NCBI GenBank assembly: GCA_002011235.1
Contig: MTMO01000012.1
Coordinates: 1 to 64,000 of the forward strand
From: Archaeoglobus sp. JdFR-27
GTDB taxonomy: Archaea; Halobacteriota; Archaeoglobi; Archaeoglobales; Archaeoglobaceae
Direction of reading: 5' to 3'
DNA length: 64,000 nucleotides
The notes below the pieces were generated by a model. That model saw only the letters and a program-made list of their open reading frames with translations, had not been told where the DNA came from and did not search any database. This document shows, in pieces, positions 43,747 to 53,500 of the stretch. A program made the translations under genes and the position numbers. The first letter of the stretch is position 1, and each line of letters opens with the position of its first letter.

Positions 43747-44624
43747 GTGATAGGGCAGTTGATAATAGCCTTCCGAGAAGGGTTTGAGGCAATTCTTCTG
43801 GTCTCAATACTCATAACATACCTAAGAAAGACGAGGAGAGAGAGTTTTATAAAAGATGCTTACTATGGAGTTGTTCTTGCAATAACAGTTGGAGCAGTCA
43901 TTTCGCTGTTAGTGGTAAAATTTTACAGAGGATTTGAAAACAAAGAGCTCTTTGAGGGTATAACAGCATTGCTTGCAGCAGCAGTTCTTACCTCGATGAT
44001 TACTGGATGGGAACAAAAGGTTCATCATTAGAAAATGAGATTAAAAGAAAAGTTGACTCAGGGAAAACATCCCTTGCTATCTTAGCCGTAGCTTTCTTCT
44101 TCACAATCAGAGAGGTTGTTGAAACGATACTTTTTCTCATACCTTTCGCAACCATAGATATTCTTACAACCGCTGCAGCAGCAGTTTCAGGATTGATCCT
44201 TGCAGTTTTATTCTCCCTATTCATCTCAAGTTCAATTATGAAAGTCGATTTGAAGAATTTTTTCTACTATTCAAGCCTTCTACTAATTCTTATCGCAGGT
44301 GGGCTTGTAGGATACGGTGTTCATGAACTACTTGAATATTCAAAAGAGATGGGCTTTGAGAATTTCCTGCATGCCACCGCATTTGATCTCAAAGTTGATG
44401 AGAACTCCCTAATCCACCATAAGAACATCATAGGATCTTTCTTTGCAGTGACGTTTGGATATACTGTTAAAGCCGAGGTTGGAAGGGTCGTGACACATCT
44501 TCTTTACCTTTCAATAGCATTTCCAATCGTTTTTAGAGTTTATGCAGGCAGAAGGTTATCCATGGAGTGGAGAAAAGTTTTAAGTGTATATTCCAGAAAA
44601 GCAACCAATAACATAAAAAATTAA
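43747..44624 (+). pseudogene. FTR1-family iron/metal permease, interrupted by a one-base frameshift
   Basis: Iron permease family (about 292 aa if repaired). The first part has the REGFEA motif in helix 1 and runs to VLTSMITG. The second, in another frame, begins WMGTKGSSLENEIKRKVD and has the second motif REVVET. Adding one T after 44004 gives SMITWMGTKGSSLENEIK, the conserved FTR1 arrangement. Both REGxE-like metal sites are otherwise present. Without an FTR1 oxidase partner nearby, Fe2+/Fe3+ or other metal uptake is open. Its stop codon lies inside the next palindrome. Confidence 0.85.
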
Positions 44625-44633
44625 CACCGTTAA
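44621..44633. promoter_or_regulatory. TTAACACCGTTAA palindrome before the siroheme reductase operon
   Basis: Reverse complement of the 27724/43731 site. Here it lies just upstream of the TATA box GTTTATATATTTA (44634-44646) rather than over the start, and overlaps the stop codon of the FTR1 gene. Binding could block TBP or serve a different mode of control. Confidence 0.6.
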
Positions 44634-44664
44634 GTTTATATATTTATCTGCCAAAGACAATAGT

Positions 44665-45981
44665 ATGTTAGAAATCGAGGCAGATTTCCTCTCCAAGTTT
44701 ATAGGAAAGTATTCATTAGGAAAAGACGGAGGTAATGGATCTTCTCACTTCTTAAGAATAAAAATTCCAGGTGGAGTTTTGAATTGTGATAGTCTGATGG
44801 AAATAGCCGATCTTTCAGATGAGTTTGGCAGGGGTTATGCTGAGATAACGGATCGTCAAGATATTCAACTCCACTGGATAGATCCAGATACGGCGATTGA
44901 AATTTTTGAGAGACTTTACAAGATGGGTTTTACCACAGACTTGTGTGGCCAAGCCTTCAGGGAAACCTGCCACGGAGATGTCAGAAATGTTGTTTGTTGC
45001 CCTCTCATGGGTAAAATCAGCCCCGATCTCGGTCAATTGGTTAAAAAAATCAATGATTTCTTTACTGGAAACGAGAGGTATATAACTCTCCCCCACAAGT
45101 TCAAAATAGCCATCACCGCATGTAGAAACGATTGCGTTAAGCTCTTTGCAAATGATCTTTCCCTGTTCTGGGTAGGGGATGGATTTATACCTCTGGTAGG
45201 GGGAGGTATGGGAGTTTCTCTTCCTGGAGTGAGATTCGCCGAACCCATGGAAATAAAAGTATCCCTTGAGAGGGCTTTTGAGTTCGTAAAGACGGTTGTG
45301 GATATCCATAATGAATTTTCAAATACCCACTCAAAAGCAAAAGCGAGATTCAAACTGCTCGTTCACGAATGGGGTGTTGAAAAGCTAAGGGATGAGATAG
45401 AAAAAAGGATAGGAGCTTTTCCTGAAACTAGCATAACAAGAGAAATCGTAAAAGAAATCGGAATTGAACACACCCACGGAATCCAGAGTGATGGAAACTA
45501 CTTTTTTACGGTTCCAGTTCTGGGCGGAATTCTTGATTCTGATAAGCTTAGATTAGTTGCCGGTCTCAGCAAAGACTATGGCAACGGAGAAATACGCCTT
45601 ACCCTCTGGCAGAACATAACATTTGTTGATATCGAAGACGTTGAGACATTAAAAGCTGAGCTAGGAAAGCATTTCAACCTCGAAATTCCCCACAGAGCAG
45701 TTGGATGTCCATCGGACTTTTGCGGTAAGACTCTGGTTCACTCGAAGCAGATTGTAAAAGATATTATTCACAATCTAGCTTCTGATTTAAGCGTTGCCGT
45801 AAGCGGATGTGTGAATGGATGTGCCTGCCATCCACTTGCAGATATTGGACTCGTTGGAAAAATAAAGCATGGAGAACAGGTTTATGATTTGTACATCAGG
45901 GGAAAGTTAGTTAAAAAAGACATTAGACCAGAAAAAATTTTACTTTTCATAACGGAGGGATTACATGAAATTAAAGCTTGA
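44665..45981 (+). CDS. Siroheme/[4Fe-4S] sulfite or nitrite reductase family protein
   Basis: 438 aa with the two-fold ferredoxin-like/haem repeat of the sulfite/nitrite reductase family. In the first half are VVCCPLMGK and TACRNDC. In the second, GCPSDFCG and SGCVNGCACHPLADIGLVG supply probable cluster and siroheme-proximal cysteines. It is not DsrA or DsrB by context: no dsrB, dsrD or ferredoxin insert. TusA and DsrE genes follow, so assimilatory or detoxifying reduction of a sulfur compound, with delivery to a persulfide relay, is inferred. ATG follows a TATA box by about 20 bases (leaderless). Confidence 0.82.
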   Translation: MLEIEADFLSKFIGKYSLGKDGGNGSSHFLRIKIPGGVLNCDSLMEIADLSDEFGRGYAEITDRQDIQLHWIDPDTAIEIFERLYKMGFTTDLCGQAFRETCHGDVRNVVCCPLMGKISPDLGQLVKKINDFFTGNERYITLPHKFKIAITACRNDCVKLFANDLSLFWVGDGFIPLVGGGMGVSLPGVRFAEPMEIKVSLERAFEFVKTVVDIHNEFSNTHSKAKARFKLLVHEWGVEKLRDEIEKRIGAFPETSITREIVKEIGIEHTHGIQSDGNYFFTVPVLGGILDSDKLRLVAGLSKDYGNGEIRLTLWQNITFVDIEDVETLKAELGKHFNLEIPHRAVGCPSDFCGKTLVHSKQIVKDIIHNLASDLSVAVSGCVNGCACHPLADIGLVGKIKHGEQVYDLYIRGKLVKKDIRPEKILLFITEGLHEIKA

Positions 45982-46210
45982 AAAGAAGGGTGAAAGATAT
46001 ATCTTGGATTGTAGAGATCTAACATGTCCATTTCCACTAACCATGACCAAGCTTGCGTTAAAAAAGGTAAGTAAGCTAGAGGTTATCACCAACAACCCTC
46101 CATCGGCAAAAGATATTCCTGAGTTACTTACCAAACAGGGTTATAAAGTTGATGTAAATAGAGAAGACGGTCTTTGGAGGATTTTTATTCAAAAAAACGA
46201 AGATCGATAA
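45965..46210 (+). CDS. tusA: TusA-family sulfur-relay protein
   Basis: 81 aa with canonical CPFP in RDLTCPFPLTMTKLAL. The ATG overlaps the reductase gene by 17 bases and has GGAGG upstream, so they are translated together. It should carry a persulfide from or to the reductase and the DsrE-like protein that follows. Confidence 0.88.
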   Translation: MKLKLEKKGERYILDCRDLTCPFPLTMTKLALKKVSKLEVITNNPPSAKDIPELLTKQGYKVDVNREDGLWRIFIQKNEDR

Positions 46211-46239
46211 AGTTTTAAACTCAAAATCAAAGGAGAAAC

Positions 46240-46614
46240 ATGCCCAGCATAATTATTCACAGTGGTGATTGGGACAGGATATACCATGGTCTGAATATAG
46301 CCTCCATGTACGCTTTTTTTGATAAAAAAGTCACAGTCTTTCTTACCTATTGGGCGGTTCAAACTATTGTTAAAGGAGAAGTGATTTCAGAAGGGGGAAA
46401 TGCTGAAATAATTAAGAATGGAATCCAAACAGGGATAATAAAAAGACTTGAGGATGTTGCAAAGATAGCAAAGTCTATTGGAAACGTTAAGATAACCGCA
46501 TGCGTAACGACACTCAAACTCCTTGGTATCGATGAAAAAGAACTCCCAAGCTGGGTCGATGGAGTGGGTGGACTTGCAGAGGCTCTTTCAACCGATAATG
46601 TCATATTCATCTAA
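46240..46614 (+). CDS. DsrE-like sulfur-transfer protein
   Basis: 124-aa DsrE/F-like fold protein: N-terminal SIIIHSGDWDRIYHGLNIA, FFDKKVTVFLTYWAV, and a conserved Cys in VKITACVTTLKLLGI, the probable sulfur-accepting residue. AAAGGAGAAAC precedes the ATG. With TusA it forms a two-step relay as in known sulfur-trafficking systems. Confidence 0.82.
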   Translation: MPSIIIHSGDWDRIYHGLNIASMYAFFDKKVTVFLTYWAVQTIVKGEVISEGGNAEIIKNGIQTGIIKRLEDVAKIAKSIGNVKITACVTTLKLLGIDEKELPSWVDGVGGLAEALSTDNVIFI

Positions 46615-46747
46615 TTGGTCAAATCAGGGAATTTTTTGACCGAACAGAATGAGGTTTTTCACTAGGGGGTCCTTTTCATACGTATTGTAGAAAAACACAA
46701 AAATAAGAAACCTAAGGTTCAAATAATTTCTTGCTTTTATTTCCTCT

Positions 46748-48100
46748 ATGAACTTACGCATCACTGCCCTCCTTGTAGCATGCATAGCTTCATTTCTAAC
46801 ACCTTTTATGGGCTCAGCAACGAACATCGCGTTACCGCCTATTGGCCAAGAATTCAAGGTTGATGCAATAGTTCTTGGCTGGATTGCAACGTCCTATCTG
46901 CTTGCAGCAGGTATTTTTTCCGTTCCTTTTGGGAGAATTGCAGATATAAAGGGTAGAAAGAGGATTTTTGTTGTAGGACTTTTTGTATATTCCTTAGGTT
47001 CATTACTTTCAGCACTCGCCCCTTCGGCGGAGCTTTTGATCTTTTTTAGAATTATTCAGGGCACAGGAGGGGCTATGATTTTCGCTACGGGAATTGCCAT
47101 CCTTACATCTATCTTTCCACCTGAAGAAAGGGGTAAGGCCATCGGGATTAACGTTGGAGTTGTTTATATCGGCTTAAGCCTCGGTCCATTTCTCGGAGGT
47201 TTTTTAACTCAGAACTTCGGTTGGAGGAGTATATTCTTCATTAACGTTCCAATCGGATTGCTTGCTTTTATATTAGCTCTATCCAAACTTAGAGGGGAAT
47301 GGGCTGAGGCAAGAGGAGAGAGGTTAGATGTGGTTGGCTCTGTTATCTACGGCTTTACACTTTTGCTGATAATTTACGGACTGACTGAGGTTGAGATCCC
47401 CTACTTTTCCATTGGTCTCCTTTTATTGGTTGTATTCGCAATTTACGAGAGTAGAATTAAACATCCTGTCTTTGAAATTAGACTTTTGAGGGAGAACATC
47501 ACATTCTCTCTTTCAAGTTTAGCCGCTTTGCTCAACTACAGCGCAACGTTTGCGGTGGGATTTATCTTAAGCCTTTATTTGCAATACGTGAAATCCTTTA
47601 CACCTCAGCAGGCCGGCGTTATTCTCATTTCCCAACCTGTCCTGATGGCGATCTTTGCCCCTTTTGCAGGCTGGCTCTCTGACAGAATCGAGCCAAGAAT
47701 AGTTGCATCTGCCGGTATGGCTGTGACAACTCTAAGTCTTTTTATATTTTCAGGAATCAGCTCAAACACACCAACGAATCTAATAATTGCAAATCTGATG
47801 TTCCTAGGATTTGGATTAGGTTTGTTCAGTTCTCCGAATACCAACGCGATAATGAGTTCTGTGGAGAAAAAATTCTTTGGTATCGCTTCGGCTACGGTGG
47901 CAACGATGCGTCTCGTGGGACAAATTCTGAGTATGGCTTTTACCATGCTGGTATTCTCCATTATAATGGGAAAGGTGGAGATTACACCCACATACCACTC
48001 CCTCTTCATTCAATCTGCCAGAACATCTTTCATAATTTTTGCCACTCTATGTTTTTTTGGCATTTTCTTTTCCTTGGGTAGGGGAAAAATAAGAGGTTGA
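46748..48100 (+). CDS. MFS transporter, DHA2-like (14-helix type)
   Basis: 450 aa with about 14 membrane helices. Motif A GRIADIKGRKRIF, motif C-like GLSLGPFLGGFL and FRIIQGTGGAM point to drug:H+ antiporters of the DHA2 group. Substrate unknown. Single gene, probably leaderless; no regulator adjacent. Confidence 0.85.
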   Translation: MNLRITALLVACIASFLTPFMGSATNIALPPIGQEFKVDAIVLGWIATSYLLAAGIFSVPFGRIADIKGRKRIFVVGLFVYSLGSLLSALAPSAELLIFFRIIQGTGGAMIFATGIAILTSIFPPEERGKAIGINVGVVYIGLSLGPFLGGFLTQNFGWRSIFFINVPIGLLAFILALSKLRGEWAEARGERLDVVGSVIYGFTLLLIIYGLTEVEIPYFSIGLLLLVVFAIYESRIKHPVFEIRLLRENITFSLSSLAALLNYSATFAVGFILSLYLQYVKSFTPQQAGVILISQPVLMAIFAPFAGWLSDRIEPRIVASAGMAVTTLSLFIFSGISSNTPTNLIIANLMFLGFGLGLFSSPNTNAIMSSVEKKFFGIASATVATMRLVGQILSMAFTMLVFSIIMGKVEITPTYHSLFIQSARTSFIIFATLCFFGIFFSLGRGKIRG

Positions 48101-48243
48101 TGGGAAGTAACAAAAAATAGCAGGATTCGCGAAGGCAAGTCGAATTAACAAGTTGAATTGAGTAGTTAAAATTAAAGAGGCAATTATATTCATCTACCTT
48201 CATCTACCTTAACATTTTTCTGCCTCAGCATTTCCGTAGGCTT

Positions 48244-49080
48244 ATGGAAAGAATAATCACAGACAATCACATGCACCTCTACAATCACCTTAAGCTGAGG
48301 GCGCTGAAACAATTCAGAGATGCTGGTGGCACTCATGTTTTCCTTGTTTCTCTCCTTAGCACCCACTATGAAGTTTTTCCAAAAAAAGGAGAAGACTTCA
48401 AGGTAATTTTTGACAAACATATAAAGCTGGTAGAGAGGGCCAATGAAATTGTAAGGGCTTTCGCTGTATTGGCTGTGCATCCGGCAGAGATAACAATTTT
48501 GGGTGAAAAACTTGGATATACAAAGGCCGCTGAAATAATGAAGGATGCTCTGGAAATAGCAGGCAAGTACGTTGAGAAGGGAAAGGCTGTTGCAATAAAG
48601 AGCGGGAGACCCCACTACAGAGTAAGCAAAGAAGTTTGGAATTTGAGCAACGAGGTCATGGAGTATGCTTTCTCAGTTGCAAAACAGATAGGTTGTGCGG
48701 TGCAAATCCACACCGAGAGCTACAGTTTTAGAGGAATGAAGGAAATAGCAGGAATAGCAAAAAAAGCAGGTTTGAGACAAGATAAAGTTGTAAAGCATTT
48801 TTCACCTCCGGCTGTGAAGGAATTTGAGGAAATTGGACTTTTTCCTTCAGTTATCGCTGGAAATGGAAATGTCATTAATGCTGCAGAGGAGGGAGACAGA
48901 TTTTTGGTAGAAACGGACTACATTGATGATAAGAATAGGCCTGGAGCTATACTAGGTCCTAAAACCGTGCCAAAACGGATAAAGGAGCTTTACGAGAAAG
49001 GATATGAAGATATAGCTCGAAAGGTATGTGTTGAAAACATTGAGAAGGTTTACGGTATCGAAATAACCGATACAGAATAG
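48244..49080 (+). CDS. TatD-related metal-dependent hydrolase
   Basis: 278 aa amidohydrolase-fold protein. Metal-site residues are in DNHMHLYN (N-terminal HxH), AVHPAE, VQIHTES, KHFSPP and the Asp in LVETDYIDD. The archaeal branch of TatD may have DNase or other phosphodiesterase activity; the role here is unproven. A TTCATCTACC 10-mer doublet lies just upstream (48188-48207). Confidence 0.8.
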   Translation: MERIITDNHMHLYNHLKLRALKQFRDAGGTHVFLVSLLSTHYEVFPKKGEDFKVIFDKHIKLVERANEIVRAFAVLAVHPAEITILGEKLGYTKAAEIMKDALEIAGKYVEKGKAVAIKSGRPHYRVSKEVWNLSNEVMEYAFSVAKQIGCAVQIHTESYSFRGMKEIAGIAKKAGLRQDKVVKHFSPPAVKEFEEIGLFPSVIAGNGNVINAAEEGDRFLVETDYIDDKNRPGAILGPKTVPKRIKELYEKGYEDIARKVCVENIEKVYGIEITDTE

Positions 49081-49119
49081 GATAGAGAGATTAAAAACAA
49101 GAATTAGTAAATAAAATTA

Positions 49120-49857
49120 TCAGTAAACTTCCTCCTCTGCATGAACAACTATACCCTTATCAGTGATCTCGAAGGGATGTATTTTCTTGCTGTGGTTGCT
49201 TCCCCTCATCTTGAAGATCTCTATCCCTCTAACTCTCACATTTTCGCTTTTGGTGTAGTAAAGCACGATATTACCCTCTACGAGGAAATTCTCGACTCCA
49301 AACCTACTTATCATGTCTCCAGTTGTGCTTAAAACCTCGCACGTGAAGATTGAAGTTAGCCCAAGAATCTCCATCGTAGTTGAGAGTTTTAGCAACTCTA
49401 TCCTGAATTTTGGAATGTCGTTTATAATAAACCCGATAGATGTTGTCGAATCCAACACCGCTCTTCTTGCCCCTATTTCATCCTGTATGGTTATTATCTG
49501 GTCAATTAGTGAACGGGTGTCGAAGGGTCTGACATCAATGTATCTCTCATCACTTGGCAGTCCAATTTTTGTTGACGTTGCATCGATAATTGCAAGCATG
49601 TTTTCATCTTCGTACTTTTCCATATCCCAACCGAAGGATGAGAAATGCTCTCTGATGTGTTGTGGCCTTTCTTCGGTTGCAACCATAATCCCTGGCTCAT
49701 TAAACATCTCTATTCCATTTATTAAATATTGAACCGCAAAGATAGTCTTACCTGAACCGGAAGGTCCGGAGAGAAGATAACTCCTATCTCTCAATAATCC
49801 TCCGTAACAAATTTCATCAAATCCAGGAATGCCAGTTGGTAGCTTTTCTAATATCAT
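49120..49857 (-). CDS. Single-domain KaiC/RadA-like ATPase
   Basis: About 245 aa from ATG 49857 (GGAGAGTG upstream); ATG 49893 is the alternative. Typical KaiC start LPTGIPGFDEICYGGL, Walker A GPSGSGKT, catalytic Glu pair in VATEERPQ, Walker B RRAVLDSTTS. The C-terminus has the usual RGIEIFKMRGSNHSKKIHPF. Such archaeal proteins are often signalling or regulatory ATPases. No partner gene is adjacent, unlike the KaiC-like gene at 19556. Confidence 0.82.
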   Translation of the reverse strand: MILEKLPTGIPGFDEICYGGLLRDRSYLLSGPSGSGKTIFAVQYLINGIEMFNEPGIMVATEERPQHIREHFSSFGWDMEKYEDENMLAIIDATSTKIGLPSDERYIDVRPFDTRSLIDQIITIQDEIGARRAVLDSTTSIGFIINDIPKFRIELLKLSTTMEILGLTSIFTCEVLSTTGDMISRFGVENFLVEGNIVLYYTKSENVRVRGIEIFKMRGSNHSKKIHPFEITDKGIVVHAEEEVY

Positions 49858-50031
49858 TAATTTCACTCTCCTGTTTTTTATTTCAAACAACAAGAATATA
49901 AATTTTTCCCATTATAATGATGCTACTTATAAGATTTTATCATTATCATGATTAAAAATAATACAGTTTTTGTATAAATTTTCAAAATTGAAGATGCATA
50001 GAATAGAAAAATTATTTTATGGCGTCAGAAG

Positions 50032-50901
50032 ATGAAATTCGTGGTAAATGGTGTACCTTCAAAAATAAAACTGCTTATCTTGCTCGCCATCGCCGTGATG
50101 TCCATCTCTTTGGCTTCGATCCTTGCTGTATTAGCTTCAGCTCCTGGAAGTGTTACGGCATTTTGGAGGTTATTTTTCTCTTTATTTGTCCTTTTAACCC
50201 TTAGACCTTTCAAAAAACCTGAGAGAGCCTACTTCTTAATTTACCCCATTATAGCTGGAACATCATTGGGTGTCCACTTCACTTCTTGGATTGAGTCTCT
50301 TTTTCATGCATCTGTTGCAGTAAGCACAACTATTGTTTGCACTCATGCTCTTTTCTCGGGTCTCTTTTCATCCTTTTTCGGTGAAAAACCCAGAAAAATT
50401 CAACTTTTTGGTGCGATAATTGCCCTAATAGGTGTATATTTCCTAAGCGGTGCAGACCCATCATCCACTTCTTATGGAGTAGTACTTGCATTAATAGGGG
50501 CTATCGCAGGGGGAGTTTATTTCACGACAGGTAGATTTGTAAAGGATAAAATTGCATTTAACTCATACATCTTCCTTACTTACTCCTTTGCAACCCTTAC
50601 AACCTTTTTTATAAATCTGATCAGTGCCAAAAACATAGCTGATTTCCTTTTCAATTATCCTGCTAAAACTTGGATCTATTTTATACTATTAGCATTGATT
50701 CCGATGTCAATCGGCCACACAATCTTGAACTATGTTCTTAGATACATGAGGGCCTTGCCAGTAACCACAAGCGTTCTTGGAGAAGCTGTGGGAGCCTCAG
50801 TTCTAGCATATCTCATTCTTGGGCAGCTCTTACCTATCACAGCCTACCTCTCAATGCTTGTGGTTTTATCGGGTATTGCTGTTGTGCTTAGAAAAGCATA
50901 G
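50032..50901 (+). CDS. EamA/DMT-family transporter
   Basis: 289 aa with ten predicted helices in two EamA repeats (for example SVTAFWRLFFSLFVLLTL in the first and TTSVLGEAVGASVLAYLILG in the second). Exports or imports a small metabolite; substrate unknown. It stands alone before the FBP aldolase/phosphatase gene. Confidence 0.85.
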   Translation: MKFVVNGVPSKIKLLILLAIAVMSISLASILAVLASAPGSVTAFWRLFFSLFVLLTLRPFKKPERAYFLIYPIIAGTSLGVHFTSWIESLFHASVAVSTTIVCTHALFSGLFSSFFGEKPRKIQLFGAIIALIGVYFLSGADPSSTSYGVVLALIGAIAGGVYFTTGRFVKDKIAFNSYIFLTYSFATLTTFFINLISAKNIADFLFNYPAKTWIYFILLALIPMSIGHTILNYVLRYMRALPVTTSVLGEAVGASVLAYLILGQLLPITAYLSMLVVLSGIAVVLRKA

Positions 50902-50984
50902 ATTCTAAATTGATTGATCGGAGTTATTTCAAAACGAAATTCAAAAACCCCAAACTTTAAATTTTTTATACCTAACTTGAACCT

Positions 50985-52097
50985 ATGGCGGAAAAAATTA
51001 CTGTAAGTATAATCAAGGCAGATGTTGGCGGACTGCCGGGCCATGTTCTCGTGCCAGACGAGATTCAAGAGGTAGCAAGAAAGAATCTTGAAGAGGCTAA
51101 GAAAAGGGGGGATATAATAGATTTCAGAGTTTTCAATGCAGGAGACGATCTTGAGCTACTGATGACCCACAGAGAAGGGGTTGATAGTGAAAAAATCCAT
51201 GGTTTAGCATGGGAGACATTTGAAAAAGCTACTGAAAAGGCAAAAGAGCTTAAACTCTATGGTGCAGGACAGGATTTACTGGCAGATGCTTTCTCGGGAA
51301 ACGTAAGGGGGATGGGGCCTGGTGTCGCTGAGATGGAATTTACTGAAAGAAAGGCTGAACCCATTCTGGCATTTTTCATGGATAAAACTGAGCCCGGTGC
51401 ATTCAATCTTCCAATATTCAGAATTTTCGCCGATCCATTCAATACGGCAGGCTTAATAATCGACCCAACCCTCCATGATGGTTTTGTGTTTGAAATCTGG
51501 GACATCTACGAGAGCAAGAGAGTCTTCATGAGAGCACCAGAAGAGATGTACGATATATTGGCCTTAATCGGTGGAAAGAGTCGGTTTGTCATAAAGAGAG
51601 TTTTTCCAAAGGAGGGGAAATTGCCAGCAGATGAGCCGGTTGCTGTTATAAGCACGGAAAAGCTATACCAAGTAGCGGGAGAGTACGTTGGCAAAGATGA
51701 TCCGGTAGCTTTAGTTAGAGCTCAAAGTGGTCTACCAGCGGTTGGTGAGGTTATAGAGGCCTTCGCTTTCCCACATCTTGTCAGCGGGTGGATGAGGGGC
51801 AGCCATAACGGACCTTTGATGCCCGTCCCATTCAGGTACAGCAGATGTACTAGATTTGATGGCCCACCGAGAGTAATTGGAGCAGGCTTCCAGCTGGCAA
51901 ATGGCATGCTGATAGGTCCAGTTGATTTGTTCGACGATCCCGCTTTCGACCTCACAAGGCAGAAAGCGATGGAAGTGACGGATTACATTCGAAGACATGG
52001 ACCCTTCGAACCGCATAGATTGCCTAGCGAAGACATGGAGTACACAACCTTGCCCAAAGTTATGGAGAAACTCAAGAGAAGATTTGAAGAAGTCTAA
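50985..52097 (+). CDS. fbp: Fructose-1,6-bisphosphate aldolase/phosphatase
   Basis: 370-aa bifunctional archaeal enzyme that condenses triose phosphates and dephosphorylates FBP, making gluconeogenesis one-way. Signature parts are KADVGGLPGH, GAGQDLLADAFSGNVRGMGP, AEMEFTER and MRGSHNGPLMPV. A TTTTTTATA box lies about 20 bases before the ATG (leaderless). It fits the C1/acetyl-CoA-based anabolism of the window. Confidence 0.95.
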   Translation: MAEKITVSIIKADVGGLPGHVLVPDEIQEVARKNLEEAKKRGDIIDFRVFNAGDDLELLMTHREGVDSEKIHGLAWETFEKATEKAKELKLYGAGQDLLADAFSGNVRGMGPGVAEMEFTERKAEPILAFFMDKTEPGAFNLPIFRIFADPFNTAGLIIDPTLHDGFVFEIWDIYESKRVFMRAPEEMYDILALIGGKSRFVIKRVFPKEGKLPADEPVAVISTEKLYQVAGEYVGKDDPVALVRAQSGLPAVGEVIEAFAFPHLVSGWMRGSHNGPLMPVPFRYSRCTRFDGPPRVIGAGFQLANGMLIGPVDLFDDPAFDLTRQKAMEVTDYIRRHGPFEPHRLPSEDMEYTTLPKVMEKLKRRFEEV

Positions 52098-52134
52098 AAG
52101 AAGTTAAAAAATTAAACTAAATCTAACAAATTTT

Positions 52135-53376
52135 TTATATTCTAGATTTATAGAATTCTTCAACAAGATTCTCAAAAGCTTTTACAAACTCTTCTTCGCT
52201 GCCTTTTTCAAGCGTAGTTGCCGCAGCAATCCTATGTGTGGCATCGGCAAAAGCTCCGGTAATTTCACTTGCTTTGGGTACGAGATAGTCAAGTCCCGGT
52301 GCTTCTCTCCTAATTATTTTTCTCTCCAGTAATACAGGTGTTCTGCCGCTCATCTTCACCGCATTCAAATCGAGTTTTCCGAGATCTGGTATTAAATCCG
52401 GCATGTTCTGGAAACCTACAATGAACTTATTATCGTCGAAAACTGTCATATCCTTCGTTAGCTGCATGAACTCACCAACAGCCTTCACACCCATTGGAGA
52501 GAAGAAGTCGTGTAGATGAAACCACTGAGTATACCTCTCTTGAATCAGATCTCCTTCCTTCAATCTCTTGATTGCTTCATCGAACTTCTTATTTTTTAGC
52601 TTTTCAAGCTCTTCAGCTTCCTTTATTGTTTTTTCGTTGAAACCTTCAAAGCAGGCTTTAATGCCCCTCTTATATCCTTCTTTCCCATATCCAATTGCCC
52701 CAAGATTTGTTAACCATCTTGCAACAACGTCTGCAAACTCTCCGAAAAATTCGATGTAATACCTCTCCTTTATTTCCTCAATTTTAATTCTAACCTGTCC
52801 CATATGCACGGCTTCATCTAAAGCAAACCGATCTAAACCAAGTACTCCTCCGCTTCTGTCATGGTAATCTCCAACAGCTCCAACAACTGTGAGATAAGCA
52901 TATTTCTTCATTTCATCGCTAATAGTGCTGACTATTATATAATTCAGAGTTGATGCTGATGTAAAAAGGTCTCCTGAAACTCCTATCAACTCAGAATCAA
53001 AAACTAATACGTTTTTACTCTCTATCGCTTTGGCAGGATGGTGATCCACAATTATTACATCATTTCTTCCAGCATCGATCTTGTCAATCATCTCGGCAGC
53101 CAATCCAGCGAGATCAGTGTAAAAAATGATTTCTCCCTCCTTTCCTTCATGGATCTTTTCGATTATTTTGGGATGTACTTTCTCTATGCATATCCTTTCA
53201 ACTTTTTTACCAATATAACTACAGAAATTCGAAAGAATCGCCCCAGAAGTAAGCCCATCGGCATCGTTATGGTGGACAACTGTGATGTTCTCCTCAGTAT
53301 AACCCTTAATCTTTTCAACCACCTTTTTTACGCAATCAAAAAATTCTTTATTGAATTGTTCTTCCATAAAGTCCAA
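52135..53376 (-). CDS. DHH-family phosphoesterase, RecJ-like
   Basis: 413 aa. Motifs HHNDADGLTSGAIL and VDHHPAK, then GAVGDYHDRSGG, match the DHH/DHHA1 RecJ-like archaeal proteins, which act as single-strand exonucleases or replisome-associated nucleases (GAN-like). The C-terminal DHHA1 region (LLERKIIRREAPGLDY) is present. ATG 53367 is an alternative start. It may also be a nanoRNase; sequence alone does not decide. Confidence 0.82.
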   Translation of the reverse strand: MDFMEEQFNKEFFDCVKKVVEKIKGYTEENITVVHHNDADGLTSGAILSNFCSYIGKKVERICIEKVHPKIIEKIHEGKEGEIIFYTDLAGLAAEMIDKIDAGRNDVIIVDHHPAKAIESKNVLVFDSELIGVSGDLFTSASTLNYIIVSTISDEMKKYAYLTVVGAVGDYHDRSGGVLGLDRFALDEAVHMGQVRIKIEEIKERYYIEFFGEFADVVARWLTNLGAIGYGKEGYKRGIKACFEGFNEKTIKEAEELEKLKNKKFDEAIKRLKEGDLIQERYTQWFHLHDFFSPMGVKAVGEFMQLTKDMTVFDDNKFIVGFQNMPDLIPDLGKLDLNAVKMSGRTPVLLERKIIRREAPGLDYLVPKASEITGAFADATHRIAAATTLEKGSEEEFVKAFENLVEEFYKSRI

Positions 53377-53500
53377 AAGAACTTATTTTAAAAATATCTT
53401 TTGGTTATTTAATTGAAGGGTCTGGATTTAAGTGGATTTTCTTCTTTAAACCATAAGCATAAAACCAAAAAACTAAAAGTGAATGGGGTGTGATGGGACA

